Shown here one piece after another: positions 49,707-58,555 of a stretch of DNA of 64,000 bases. The stretch is from an uncultured Flavobacteriaceae bacterium (GTDB lineage Bacteria; Bacteroidota; Bacteroidia; Flavobacteriales; Flavobacteriaceae), in the NCBI GenBank assembly GCA_947494825.1, contig CANLWN010000009.1, positions 1 through 64,000 of the forward strand, given 5' to 3'. The notes beneath the pieces were generated by a model. It had not been told where the DNA came from, did no database searches, and saw only the letters and a program-made list of their open reading frames with translations. The position numbers and the translations under genes were made by a program. Each line of letters begins with the position of its first letter. Within the stretch, counting starts at the first letter, position 1.

Positions 49707-52352
49707 TTATTCCAAATTTGCCAGACTTTTTTCCAAGGTAGCGATCTTGGCCTCAGCATCGGCCGCCTTCTTCTTCTCAAGTGCCACCACCTGTTGGGGC
49801 GCGTTGTTCACAAAACGTTCGTTGGAGAGCTTTTTTTGGACCGATTGCAAAAAACCTTTGGTATAGGACAGTTCCTCGTTTATCTTTTTTATTTCCGCCT
49901 CCACGTTCACCACCCCGCTTATCGGGATAAAATATTCGTTGCTCTTTACGCGGAAAGACAGCGCGCCTTCAGCAGCCGCCTCTACATAAGAAATATTGGA
50001 TAGATGGGTCAGTTTTGCAATAACCGTGTCCCAATCCATGTCGATTTTTTCCGCATTCAGCACGGAAAGCTCCAGGGCTTCTTTTATAGGCAGGTTCTTT
50101 TCCTTTCGGATGGTCCTAATCCCGGAAACCACTTCTGAAGCATGCTCAAATCCCTTGATCAGCTTTTCATCCACCGCTTCCCGTTTGGGCCATTGGGCGA
50201 TGATCAAGGCCTCCTCGGGGGTACGCTCCGTAATATGCTGCCACACTTCCTCTGTTAGGAAGGGCATAAAGGGGTGCAACAGCTTTAGGTTCTGTTCAAA
50301 CAGCGCAATGACCGCTTCATAGGAAGTCCGGTCGATCGGCTGTTGATAGACGGGTTTTATAATTTCCAATAACCAGGAGCTATAATCGTCCCATACCAGC
50401 TTGTAAATGGTCATCAACGCGTCCGAAATGCGGTATTTGGCAAAATGGTTCTCAATTTCACCCAGAGCCTGCTGGAACTTGGCCCCATACCAGGCAATAC
50501 CCAATTTGGAGGCCTCTGGTTGTGGTATGTCGGCCACTTCCCATCCCTTTAGCAGGCGAAAGCCGTTCCATATCTTATTGGCAAAATTTTTCCCCTGTTG
50601 GCAGAGGTCTTCATCGAACATGAGGTCGTTTCCGGCCGCAGAACTCAATAATAGGCCTACACGTACCCCGTCTGCACCGTAACTCCTGATAAGTTCCAGG
50701 GCATCTGGCGAATTGCCCAACTGTTTGGACATCTTACGCCTTTGTTTGTCACGCACCAACCCGGTGAAGTACACATTTTCAAAAGGGCGTTCCCCTCGAT
50801 ATTCGTATCCGGATATAATCATCCGGGCCACCCAGAAAAAAATAATATCCGGTCCGGTGACCAGGTCATTGGTAGGATAGTAATATTTCACTTCGTCATT
50901 ATCGGGCTCCAAAATACCGTTAAAAACGCTGATAGGCCATAACCAGGAAGAAAACCAGGTGTCCAGCACATCTTCGTCCTGTTTAAGGTCATCCAAGGTC
51001 AATGGCCGGTCTTTTGTTCCCCTACCATCTAGCGCTTCATTGGCCAATGCCAAAGCCTTTTCTGGAGTTTCTGCGACCACGAAGTCGTTTTGCCCGTCCC
51101 CGTAGTAATAGGCGGGAATCTGCTGCCCCCACCACAGCTGTCTGGAAATATTCCAGTCTCGGATGTTTTCCATCCAATGCCGGTAGGTATTCTCGAATTT
51201 TTTGGGAAATAGCCTTACCTCTTGGGTCTCCAACACGGCTTTAAGGGCCGGTTGGGCCAGCTGCTCCATTTTTAGGAACCACTGATCCGATAGGCGGGGC
51301 TCTATTACCGCCTTGGTGCGTTCGGAAGTGCCCACCTTATTGATATAAGGTTCCGTTTTTACCAAAAAACCGCCAGCTTCAAGTTCCTTGGCAATTTCCT
51401 TGCGCACCTCAAAGCGATCTTTCCCCTCATAATGCAGCCCATGACTGTTTAGGGAAGCATCATCGTTAAAGATATCGATGATTTCCAAGTTGTGTTTTTC
51501 CCCTAGTGTTTTGTCATTGGTATCATGTGCCGGAGTTACCTTTAAACAACCTGTACCAAATTCGATATCCACATAGTCATCCTCAATAATCGGAATAATC
51601 CGCCCGGCAATGGGCACTACGGCCTTTTTGCCCTTTAGATGGGCATAGCGTTCATCTTTGGGGTTAATGCATATGGCGGTATCGCCTAAAATGGTCTCGG
51701 GCCTTGTGGTGGCAATCGTCACGGTTTCCTTGCTTTCTGCTATGGGATAGGACAAATAATACAACAACCCTTGTTTTTCTTCGTAAATGACCTCCTCATC
51801 CGAGAGCGTGGTCTTGGCCTGGGGATCCCAGTGCACCATGCGATACCCTCGGTAAATCAACCCTTTTTGAAAGAGATCTACAAAGACCTTGATCACGGAT
51901 GCTGACATATCGTCATCCATGGTAAAGGCGGTACGCTCCCAATCACAGGAACAGCCCAACTTTTTCAATTGCTCCAAGATAACCCCGCCATACTTGTGTT
52001 TCCAGTCCCAAGCCTGTTTCAAAAACTCCTCTCGTGAAAGGTCGCTCTTCGCGATACCCTCTTCCTTTAATTTGGCTACCACCTTGGCCTCGGTGGCAAT
52101 GGAGGCATGGTCCATTCCCGGCACCCAACAGGCGTTCTTCCCCATGAGGCGGGCCCTACGGATAAGTACATCCTGTATGGTGTTGTTCAACATATGGCCC
52201 ATATGTAACACGCCGGTTACGTTCGGAGGGGGAATAACAACGGTATATGGCTCTCTGTCATCGGGTTTGGAATGGAAATAATTATGCTGTAACCAGTAGT
52301 CATACCAGTGGTTTTCCACCTTTTGAGGCTCATATTTTGAAGGGATATCCAT
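49707..52352 (-). CDS. valS: Valyl-tRNA synthetase
   Basis: An 881-residue class I synthetase. PPPNVTGVLHMGH at 41-53 includes the HIGH equivalent HMGH (50-53); the second motif is KMSKQ in RRKMSKQLGNSPDALELI. The editing domain holds ATTRPETILGDTAICINP and VTPAHDTNDKTLGEKHNL. A C-terminal tRNA-binding coiled coil (about 810-880) ends the protein. It has its own promoter. Confidence 0.97.
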   Translation of the reverse strand: MDIPSKYEPQKVENHWYDYWLQHNYFHSKPDDREPYTVVIPPPNVTGVLHMGHMLNNTIQDVLIRRARLMGKNACWVPGMDHASIATEAKVVAKLKEEGIAKSDLSREEFLKQAWDWKHKYGGVILEQLKKLGCSCDWERTAFTMDDDMSASVIKVFVDLFQKGLIYRGYRMVHWDPQAKTTLSDEEVIYEEKQGLLYYLSYPIAESKETVTIATTRPETILGDTAICINPKDERYAHLKGKKAVVPIAGRIIPIIEDDYVDIEFGTGCLKVTPAHDTNDKTLGEKHNLEIIDIFNDDASLNSHGLHYEGKDRFEVRKEIAKELEAGGFLVKTEPYINKVGTSERTKAVIEPRLSDQWFLKMEQLAQPALKAVLETQEVRLFPKKFENTYRHWMENIRDWNISRQLWWGQQIPAYYYGDGQNDFVVAETPEKALALANEALDGRGTKDRPLTLDDLKQDEDVLDTWFSSWLWPISVFNGILEPDNDEVKYYYPTNDLVTGPDIIFFWVARMIISGYEYRGERPFENVYFTGLVRDKQRRKMSKQLGNSPDALELIRSYGADGVRVGLLLSSAAGNDLMFDEDLCQQGKNFANKIWNGFRLLKGWEVADIPQPEASKLGIAWYGAKFQQALGEIENHFAKYRISDALMTIYKLVWDDYSSWLLEIIKPVYQQPIDRTSYEAVIALFEQNLKLLHPFMPFLTEEVWQHITERTPEEALIIAQWPKREAVDEKLIKGFEHASEVVSGIRTIRKEKNLPIKEALELSVLNAEKIDMDWDTVIAKLTHLSNISYVEAAAEGALSFRVKSNEYFIPISGVVNVEAEIKKINEELSYTKGFLQSVQKKLSNERFVNNAPQQVVALEKKKAADAEAKIATLEKSLANLE

Positions 52353-52464
52353 GTTTTTGGAACAGTTTTTGTCGATAGTACGCTGGCCATACCTAATGTT
52401 GATGGATATCCAATGTTAAATTATGGTAATCCAATAGGTTTTTGCCCTATAAATAAATACGAAA

Positions 52465-52493
52465 CAAAAATAAGTAACGTTATCAGATAACAA
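52465..52493 (-). promoter_or_regulatory. valS promoter
   Basis: On the minus strand TTG (52491-52493) and TATTTTTG (52465-52472) are 18 bp apart, a full match to the flavobacterial consensus. It leaves a 5' UTR of roughly 105 nt in which I see no T-box-like element. Confidence 0.6.
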
Positions 52494-52500
52494 AAGAATT

Positions 52501-52530
52501 TTGGAGGTTCATTAAAAACATTTACATTTG
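52501..52530 (+). promoter_or_regulatory. Promoter of the DUF1573 gene
   Basis: TTG at 52501-52503 and TACATTTG at 52523-52530 with a 19-bp spacer match the consensus exactly. The ATG follows 20 nt after the -7 box. Confidence 0.75.
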
Positions 52531-52550
52531 AAATTCACCCAAAACTAGAA

Positions 52551-52940
52551 ATGATGAAAAAAGCAGTATTAATAGTGTTTGTTGGCCTACTTGGATTTAG
52601 CCTTACGGCCCAGGACAAACAGGCGAAGATCGAATTCAAATCGGAAACGGTTGATTACGGTGAAATTGCAAAAGGCAGTGACGGGGTACGTATCTTTGAA
52701 TTTACCAACACGGGTAGTGTCCCGTTGATCATCAGCAAAGTAAGCTCCAGTTGTGGCTGCACGATTCCAAAGAAACCTGAAGGCCCTATTATGCCGGGCG
52801 AAACAGGTGAGATTCAAGTGAAGTACGACACCAAGCGTGTAGGACCGATCAGAAAGGCGATTACCGTCATTTCCAATGCGGATACCCCTACCAAGGTATT
52901 AAAGATCAAAGGGGAAGTAAAAGCGGAAGGAACAAAATAA
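52551..52940 (+). CDS. DUF1573 exported protein
   Basis: A 129-residue protein with a signal peptide (cut after LTAQ, about residue 21) and one ASPM/Hydin-like immunoglobulin fold: FEFTNTGSVPLIISKVSSSCGCTIPKKPEGPIMPGETGEIQVKYDTKR. The conserved CGC is present. Very common in Bacteroidota; function unknown, probably periplasmic or surface scaffold. Own promoter and terminator make it monocistronic. Confidence 0.9.
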   Translation: MMKKAVLIVFVGLLGFSLTAQDKQAKIEFKSETVDYGEIAKGSDGVRIFEFTNTGSVPLIISKVSSSCGCTIPKKPEGPIMPGETGEIQVKYDTKRVGPIRKAITVISNADTPTKVLKIKGEVKAEGTK

Positions 52941-52973
52941 AGGAAACCCTAAGGATTTCCCATTATCATATAG

Positions 52974-53002
52974 CCCTGACGGTAGTACCGTCAGGGTTTT
53001 TT
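52974..53002 (+). terminator. Intrinsic terminator after DUF1573
   Basis: CCCTGACGGTA pairs with TACCGTCAGGG in a near-continuous 11-bp stem with a tiny loop, followed by TTTTTT. It sits in the convergent gap with the PDZ protease gene. Confidence 0.92.
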
Positions 53003-53003
53003 A

Positions 53004-54380
53004 TTAAAAAAGTTTTTTTAGGACAAAAGTAAAAAGCATATCCCTGTTGTAACGTTCTATAAGCAGCCGTATGCGTTTCCCCTCCTTATCGTTCAACATT
53101 TTTATGATTTCCTGTAGCTTATAGTGGTAGATCCGCCTTCCGTTGACCGCTAGGATAATATCACCTTCCTGGAGGCCAGCAAGTGCCGCTGGACTACCTG
53201 CCCTAATCCCTGAAACCACGATTTCGGGCACTAGGCTAAGTCGGGTTCGATTCTCTAACAATATAGAGACATTTCCCAAGGAAGGGCCCTCACGTCTAAA
53301 GGAGACCCCATTGTTATTGGAAAGCCGCTCCGAAATATAACGTACCCCGTTGTGCTGCAGTTCTATACCACTAAGGTTGTAATGAAAGGGTTCATTGAAG
53401 TTCAGGTTCTTACGCAAAGTGACCTTGCCGTTTGGATAATCAAAAATAATGTTGAACCGTTTGAGGACCTCGCCTCCCACACTACCATTTCGGTTACCCA
53501 GGTTTTTAATCGAATTAAAGGATTGCATATCCGGAAAGGCCGCTTTGGCATCACGTAGGGCATAGGTCCCAATTTTGATGCTGTTCACCATGGTACGTCT
53601 TCCGAAAATATCCCCGTTTAAACCCCTGCCGAGAAAATCCTCATAGTTTTTTTCTGGGATATCCAGGCCTTTTTCCTGATTTTCGAACAGCCAGATGGCA
53701 TCGCTACTTCCCGTATCGACCAGTAGTTTGACGGGCACATCGCTGTTATCCGGCATCAACACCTGTCCGTCTATATACGCTTTGTTGCGACTAATGGTCA
53801 AAGGAAAGGTCTCGCTCCGCCTATTTTTCTTATAGGAATAGGTCTCGGGATTATAGAATTTGATGACCTTGGAGTTATAGTTAATGTCCACCACGAAATC
53901 ACGGAAAAGATCATACCCGATGATGCCATGGATCGGCATGCCCAGGGAAGGCGAAAAATTAAGGTCTTTGTCCAATACTACATATAACAATTGATCAAAG
54001 TTCCTAATGTCGCCCAGTTTGAAAATGTTTTCCTTTGAGCTGAGCGCTTTAATGGGATCACCGTCGCCCAATCCCTTGATGGTAATCTCCGAAACTTTGT
54101 TGATCTGGATCGAATCTTGATCCGATAGGTTAAAAAGAATGGGCTTACTCACCCCTGAATCCAAAATAAAGGAAAGTTTTGCCCCGTTCACTTCCAAGGG
54201 AATAATAATGAGGTTATTGATGAGTTTAAAGCGTACTTTCTCGAACTCCTGTCCCTTGGGCAAAGTAAATGTCTGAGCGCTGCCCATAAAGGGGAAGCAC
54301 AGTACAAATAGGGCAATATAGGGTAGTAGTTTGCGCAATTCGCTTGTTTTTAACAGATTATCTCTCTTAAATATAAACAT
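53004..54380 (-). CDS. Exported retropepsin-like aspartyl protease with PDZ domain
   Basis: A 458-residue protein with a signal peptide (FPFMGSAQ). Two aspartyl motifs occur, FILDSGVS (about residue 82) and LLVDTGSSDAIW (about 226), so both halves of the bilobed site are in one chain. A PDZ domain at about 370-455 (VVSGIRAGSPAALAGLQEGDIILAVNGRRI) ends it. The DSGV variant in the first motif is unusual against the canonical DTG/DSG-(S/A/T). Start at the ATG at 54380; the upstream TTG is not supported. Confidence 0.87.
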   Translation of the reverse strand: MFIFKRDNLLKTSELRKLLPYIALFVLCFPFMGSAQTFTLPKGQEFEKVRFKLINNLIIIPLEVNGAKLSFILDSGVSKPILFNLSDQDSIQINKVSEITIKGLGDGDPIKALSSKENIFKLGDIRNFDQLLYVVLDKDLNFSPSLGMPIHGIIGYDLFRDFVVDINYNSKVIKFYNPETYSYKKNRRSETFPLTISRNKAYIDGQVLMPDNSDVPVKLLVDTGSSDAIWLFENQEKGLDIPEKNYEDFLGRGLNGDIFGRRTMVNSIKIGTYALRDAKAAFPDMQSFNSIKNLGNRNGSVGGEVLKRFNIIFDYPNGKVTLRKNLNFNEPFHYNLSGIELQHNGVRYISERLSNNNGVSFRREGPSLGNVSILLENRTRLSLVPEIVVSGIRAGSPAALAGLQEGDIILAVNGRRIYHYKLQEIIKMLNDKEGKRIRLLIERYNRDMLFTFVLKKLF

Positions 54381-54491
54381 ATTATTGGTTAATTTAGTAT
54401 AGTTTAACAAATTATAAAGAGAGAATTAAAAGCTCGTGGCTATTGTTTTGTCCGCTATGATTTCCCATTTTTGCTGAAAATTAAAGATGCC

Positions 54492-55682
54492 ATGCCATCC
54501 ATATCAAGGAAGGGGCAATTAATGCCCGAATCACCTATTAGAAAACTGGTTCCCTATGCCGAACAGGCAAAAAAGGACGGTATTAACGTAATTCACCTCA
54601 ACATCGGCCAGCCCGACATTAAGACCCCACAAGTGGCCTTGGACGCGGTAAAGAACAATACGCTGGATATTGTGGCCTACAGCAGGACCGAAGGTTCCGA
54701 GGCATATCGCAAAAAAATAGCCGGTTACTATGCCAAAAACGACATTGATGTAATCGCCGAGGACATTATAGTGACCACAGGGGGGTCCGAAGCACTGGCT
54801 TTTGCCATGGGCAGCATCGCAGATACCGATGATGAGATCATTATCCCCGAACCCTTTTACGCCAATTACAATGGTTTTGCCACGGCGGCCGGTGTAAAAG
54901 TAGTTCCCGTGGTATCCAGCATTGCCAATAATTTTGCCTTGCCCCCTATAGAGGCCTTCGAAAAATTGATCAGTCCACGGACCAGGGCTATATTGATCTG
55001 TAATCCCGGGAATCCTACAGGTTACCTGTACAGCAGGGAAGAAATACAGAAATTGGCCCGCATCGTAAAAAAGCACGACTTATTTCTGGTTGCCGATGAG
55101 GTTTACCGGGAATTTACCTATGATGGGAAAAAACACTACTCCATTTTACAGGAGCCCGGCTTGGAACAGCATGCCATGATCGTGGATTCGGTTTCCAAAA
55201 GGTATAGCATGTGCGGTGCGCGTATCGGGTTTTTGGTCTCAAAGAACAAGGATCTTATTAAAACGGCCTTAAAGTTTGCCCAAGCGCGTTTGTCGCCTCC
55301 CACCTATGCCCAGATAGCCAGTGAAGCGGCTTTGGAAACCCCACAGAGCTATTTTGATGCGGTTATTGAAGAATATGTGGAACGAAGAAATATACTGATT
55401 GCCGAACTGCAAAAAATTGAGGGCATTACCATTGCCAGGCCGCAGGGCGCTTTTTACTGCATTGCGGAACTTCCGGTTGAGGATGCGGATGATTTTGCCC
55501 AATGGCTTTTAGAGGATTTCAATCTTGATGGTGACACGGTCATGGTGGCCCCCGCCGCCGGGTTCTATGCCACGGAAGGCTTAGGGAAAAATCAAATCAG
55601 GATTGCTTACGTCCTGGATAAGAAAAACCTAAAACGAGCCGTGGAAGTTCTTGGGGCAGCCCTAAAACGTTATGGTCATTAA
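54492..55682 (+). CDS. PLP-dependent class I aminotransferase
   Basis: A 396-residue fold-type I aminotransferase. LNIGQPDIKTP, TTGGSEALAFAMG, CNPGNPTGYLYS, ADEVYREFTYDG and the PLP lysine Lys236 (VDSVSKRYSMCGARIGF) are intact. It is close to the aspartate/tyrosine aminotransferase group, though the substrate may be broader. The stop overlaps the murB start (TAATG), so the two are translationally coupled. Confidence 0.92.
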   Translation: MPSISRKGQLMPESPIRKLVPYAEQAKKDGINVIHLNIGQPDIKTPQVALDAVKNNTLDIVAYSRTEGSEAYRKKIAGYYAKNDIDVIAEDIIVTTGGSEALAFAMGSIADTDDEIIIPEPFYANYNGFATAAGVKVVPVVSSIANNFALPPIEAFEKLISPRTRAILICNPGNPTGYLYSREEIQKLARIVKKHDLFLVADEVYREFTYDGKKHYSILQEPGLEQHAMIVDSVSKRYSMCGARIGFLVSKNKDLIKTALKFAQARLSPPTYAQIASEAALETPQSYFDAVIEEYVERRNILIAELQKIEGITIARPQGAFYCIAELPVEDADDFAQWLLEDFNLDGDTVMVAPAAGFYATEGLGKNQIRIAYVLDKKNLKRAVEVLGAALKRYGH

Positions 55683-56698
55683 TGGAAATCCTGCAGCACA
55701 TATCCCTTAAAGAATACAACAGCTTCGGTATTTCGGCCAAGGCCGATTATTTTCTGGAAATTAATAACGAGGAAGCGCTGCGTGAAGCCCTTCAGTTGCG
55801 CGATCACCCTGAAAAGTTCATCATAAGCGGTGGAAGCAATATGCTTATAGTCAATGATATAAAAGCACTGGTATTGCATATCAACATCAAGGGAATTGAG
55901 ATTGTCGAGGAAGATGAAGACCACGTTATCCTTAAAGTCATGGCTGGGGAAAATTGGCATCAAATGGTGTTGTGGACGCTTGAAAGAGGTTACGGGGGAC
56001 TTGAAAATTTATCGCTCATTCCGGGAAGCGCAGGTACCGCCCCTATTCAGAATATCGGTGCATATGGCGTGGAACTAAAGGACAGCTTTGAAAGTTGTAC
56101 GGCCATGGAAATTGCGAACCAGGAACTAAAGCAATTTTCCAAGGAAGCCTGTCGGTTTGGATACCGTGATTCCTTTTTTAAAAATGAGGGCAAGGGGAAG
56201 TACATTATTACCTCACTATGCCTTAAATTGACCAAAAGAAACCATAAGCTCAACACCACCTACGGTGCCATAGAGGCCGAACTCCAAAAAAAGGGAATAA
56301 CACATCCAACCATAAATGAAGTTTCCCAGGCGGTCATAAGCATTCGAAAAAGCAAACTTCCAGACCCCAAGGAATTGGGGAACAGTGGCAGTTTTTTTAA
56401 AAATCCGGTACTCGACAAATCTGAGTTCGACCGTTTTCACCAACGCTATGCGGATGCTCCCTATTATAAAGTTTCCGAAGACACCTATAAAGTTCCAGCT
56501 GGATGGTTGATCGAACAATGTGGCTTTAAGGGAAAACGCTATGGCGATGCCGGTGTGCACAAGCGCCAAGCGCTGGTTTTGGTCAATTATGGGAGCGCCA
56601 GTGGTAAGGAAATCATGGATTTGGCCGATAAAATTCAGAAAAGCGTTTTGGACAAGTTCAACATTCGTATCTTGCCAGAGGTCAACATCATAAAATAA
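55682..56698 (+). CDS. murB: UDP-N-acetylenolpyruvoylglucosamine reductase
   Basis: A 338-residue FAD enzyme of peptidoglycan synthesis. NSFGISAKADYFLEI opens the FAD domain, ISGGSNMLIV and GLENLSLIPGSAGTAPIQNIGAYGVELKD are family signatures, GYRDSFFKNEGKGKYIIT holds the catalytic Arg region, and GNSGSFFKNPV supplies the catalytic Ser. It is of the longer type I-like class found in Gram-negatives. It overlaps the aminotransferase gene by one base. Confidence 0.95.
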   Translation: MEILQHISLKEYNSFGISAKADYFLEINNEEALREALQLRDHPEKFIISGGSNMLIVNDIKALVLHINIKGIEIVEEDEDHVILKVMAGENWHQMVLWTLERGYGGLENLSLIPGSAGTAPIQNIGAYGVELKDSFESCTAMEIANQELKQFSKEACRFGYRDSFFKNEGKGKYIITSLCLKLTKRNHKLNTTYGAIEAELQKKGITHPTINEVSQAVISIRKSKLPDPKELGNSGSFFKNPVLDKSEFDRFHQRYADAPYYKVSEDTYKVPAGWLIEQCGFKGKRYGDAGVHKRQALVLVNYGSASGKEIMDLADKIQKSVLDKFNIRILPEVNIIK

Positions 56699-56723
56699 CC
56701 CCTGAAGAAAGATTCTACAGGGG
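56699..56723 (+). terminator. Hairpin directly after the murB stop
   Basis: CCCCTG-a-AGAA-aga-TTCT-a-CAGGGG forms a 10-bp stem with one A.A mismatch, starting on the base after the stop codon. There is no U tract on the plus strand, so it may stabilise the 3' end or act as a weak terminator. Confidence 0.55.
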
Positions 56724-56751
56724 CTATACCAAACCAAACTAACCAAAAACT

Positions 56752-56778
56752 AAATGTACAATAACCAGTTGTACATTT
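56752..56778. repeat. Perfect 10-bp inverted repeat upstream of the ECF sigma gene
   Basis: AAATGTACAA (56752-56761) and TTGTACATTT (56769-56778) flank a 7-nt spacer. The AT-rich palindrome could be an operator or an RNA hairpin; the T-rich downstream sequence TTTATCTAATT gives partial support for a terminator. Confidence 0.7.
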
Positions 56779-56796
56779 ATCTAATTAAATATTGAG

Positions 56797-56836
56797 ATAA
56801 CGCTTAATAACAATCAATTTTATATTTTAGCGTTAT
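56797..56836. repeat. 8-bp inverted repeat with 24-bp spacer
   Basis: ATAACGCT (56797-56804) and AGCGTTAT (56829-56836) are perfect reverse complements. The spacing puts the two arms about three helical turns apart, compatible with a looped or dimeric operator. It is upstream of the ECF sigma gene. Confidence 0.55.
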
Positions 56837-56856
56837 TCTATATACGGTTTAAGTGA

Positions 56857-56870
56857 AGCATTTGGATGCT
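56857..56870 (+). repeat. Small hairpin 36 bp before the ECF sigma start
   Basis: AGCAT-TTGG-ATGCT is a 5-bp stem with a tetraloop. A TTGACAT sequence follows at 56874-56880, but no matching TAnnTTTG is seen. It could form in the 5' UTR of the sigma factor mRNA. Confidence 0.4.
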
Positions 56871-56905
56871 AGCTTGACATATTTTTTTGGCCCGCAAATC
56901 GGCTT

Positions 56906-57472
56906 ATGAGCACACTACTTGAAAAACATATTGTTGAACTCCTTGAGGAAAGGAACGAAAAGGCCATTTCACTGCTCTACGAGCACTATGGGGACACCCT
57001 ATATGGGGTGGCACACAAGGTACTTCGCGACGAGGAACTGGCGCAGGACGTATTGCAGGAAAGTTTCGTTAAGATCTGGAAAAAATCGGACTCCTATGAC
57101 TCTACCAAGGCCAAGTTGTTCACTTGGCTTTTCAGGATCACCAGAAATACCGCTATAGATAAACTTAGAAGTACCAACACGAAAACGGATCGGGAAATCC
57201 AAATGGACGTTTCTGACGTATATAATTTAGGCGTTGACAGTATTAGGCCCGAGTTTATGGACGTTCGGGAAAATCTGGACAAGATCGAATCCAAGTATCA
57301 AATTGTGCTCGAAGCCCTTTTTTTTCAGGGTATGACACAACAAGAAGCCAGTGAAGAACTGGATATTCCCTTGGGGACCATCAAATCCAGGTTGAAGATC
57401 GGTCTAAGGGAATTAAGGAAAATTTACGGCACCTCGATGCTGTTGATGCTTTTAATACCATTGTTATCATGA
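56906..57472 (+). CDS. ECF-subfamily RNA polymerase sigma factor
   Basis: A 188-residue sigma factor. Region 2 contains LYGVAHKVLRDEELAQDVLQESFVKIW and FTWLFRITRNTAIDKLR; region 4 contains QGMTQQEASEELDIPLGTIKSRLKIGLRELR. It ends with a hydrophobic tail (MLLMLLIPLLS). Its stop overlaps the anti-sigma gene by 4 bp, so the pair is co-regulated. Typical ECF pairs respond to envelope stress; the signal here is unknown. Confidence 0.94.
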   Translation: MSTLLEKHIVELLEERNEKAISLLYEHYGDTLYGVAHKVLRDEELAQDVLQESFVKIWKKSDSYDSTKAKLFTWLFRITRNTAIDKLRSTNTKTDREIQMDVSDVYNLGVDSIRPEFMDVRENLDKIESKYQIVLEALFFQGMTQQEASEELDIPLGTIKSRLKIGLRELRKIYGTSMLLMLLIPLLS

Positions 57473-58227
57473 AAGAAAAAATACGCATATTTTTAGATAC
57501 GGATCTACTTGAAAAGTATTTGTTGGGGACCACCTCGAGCGAAGAGACTTTGCAGGTAGAACGCTATATTGCCATGTATCCCGAGGTACGGGACACCTAT
57601 GACGAACTGCAGGAAAACCTGGAGACCTTCGCCAAAATGCACGCCATTAAGGCGCCAGAAGGCCTAAAGGATAGAATTTTGAAACGCATAAAAGCGGAAA
57701 ACAGCGGCAGGAGAAGATTCTTGCGTTACGCGATTGCCGCTAGTTTTGTTGCCTTTATTTTCGCTGGAGCGTCCTATTTCTTCTGGAACCAAAACCAAAA
57801 CCTAGTGGAGGAAAACACCATTGTTTCCAATAAGATCAAGGATTTGGAGCAGGATATGAGAGAGCGCTTGGAAGATGTGAGGAACCAGTTCATTGTACTG
57901 AACAATCCACAGACCAAGAAGTATACGGTAATGGGCAACAAAAAGGCACGTGACTTAAAGGCCGTGGCTTATATCAACCCTGTTAAAAAACTTTCTTACA
58001 TCAATGTCAGTAAGTTACCCAATCTTCCCGAGGACCAATGCTACCAGATGTGGGCAGAGGTCAATGGGGAAATGGTAAATCTTGGTATCATTACCGAGGC
58101 GGACAATACGGAAAAACTGTTGGCACTACCTTATGCGGAAAATGCCATAAGTTATATTACCATAGAGCCCAAAGGGGGTAACGAAACCCCCACTGTGGCG
58201 AACATTGTGGCCAATATCGCATATTGA
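57469..58227 (+). CDS. Anti-sigma factor with RskA-like domain
   Basis: A 252-residue single-pass membrane protein. The cytoplasmic anti-sigma part (about 1-80: LEKYLLGTTSSEETLQVERYIAMYPEVRDTYDEL) is followed by a TM helix (about 85-105: FLRYAIAASFVAFIFAGASYFFW), a coiled coil and a periplasmic RskA-type domain (LPNLPEDQCYQMWAEVNGEMVNLGII...). No HxxxCxxC zinc motif is visible, so it is a non-ZAS type. It would sequester the ECF factor upstream. Confidence 0.9.
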   Translation: MKEKIRIFLDTDLLEKYLLGTTSSEETLQVERYIAMYPEVRDTYDELQENLETFAKMHAIKAPEGLKDRILKRIKAENSGRRRFLRYAIAASFVAFIFAGASYFFWNQNQNLVEENTIVSNKIKDLEQDMRERLEDVRNQFIVLNNPQTKKYTVMGNKKARDLKAVAYINPVKKLSYINVSKLPNLPEDQCYQMWAEVNGEMVNLGIITEADNTEKLLALPYAENAISYITIEPKGGNETPTVANIVANIAY

Positions 58228-58281
58228 GTCCCAGTTTCTTAAAGGAACCCTAAATACCCTGATACAAGGACGATATTTTCG

Positions 58282-58289
58282 TATCTTTG
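58282..58289 (+). promoter_or_regulatory. -7 box before the small membrane protein gene
   Basis: TATCTTTG matches TAnnTTTG and lies 15 nt before the ATG at 58305. A TTG at -33 is not evident. Confidence 0.45.
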
Positions 58290-58304
58290 CGCAAACCTTG
58301 TACT

Positions 58305-58514
58305 ATGAAATTAGTTCTGCTGACCATTGGTCTTCTAGCCTTGGCCTTTTCCGGTATCGCCATAAAACTCTGGGCCAAAAAAGACGGTAAATTTTCAGGC
58401 ACCTGCGCCAGTCAGAATCCGTTTCTGAACAAGGAGGGGGAAGCCTGCGGCTATTGCGGAAAACTTCCCGATGAGCAGGATTGCAAAAGAGAAACCGTCG
58501 GGGAAATTCAATAG
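58305..58514 (+). CDS. Small membrane or secreted protein, Cys-rich tail
   Basis: A 69-residue protein: an N-terminal hydrophobic helix (VLLTIGLLALAFSGIAIKLW) then KKDGKFSGTCASQNPFLNKEGEACGYCGKLPDEQDC with four Cys. The pattern is a recurrent flavobacterial protein without assigned function; a metal- or disulfide-bound tail is possible. It is 41 bp before the second ECF sigma gene. Confidence 0.75.
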   Translation: MKLVLLTIGLLALAFSGIAIKLWAKKDGKFSGTCASQNPFLNKEGEACGYCGKLPDEQDCKRETVGEIQ

Positions 58515-58555
58515 GCCAAAAGCACATTGCCGCTTCCGCATAAACTACACCTCAC

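Noticed and set aside
52353-52464. T-box or other riboswitch upstream of valS
   Set aside because: No specifier loop or T-box sequence is visible in the about 105-nt leader, and T-boxes are not expected in Bacteroidota.
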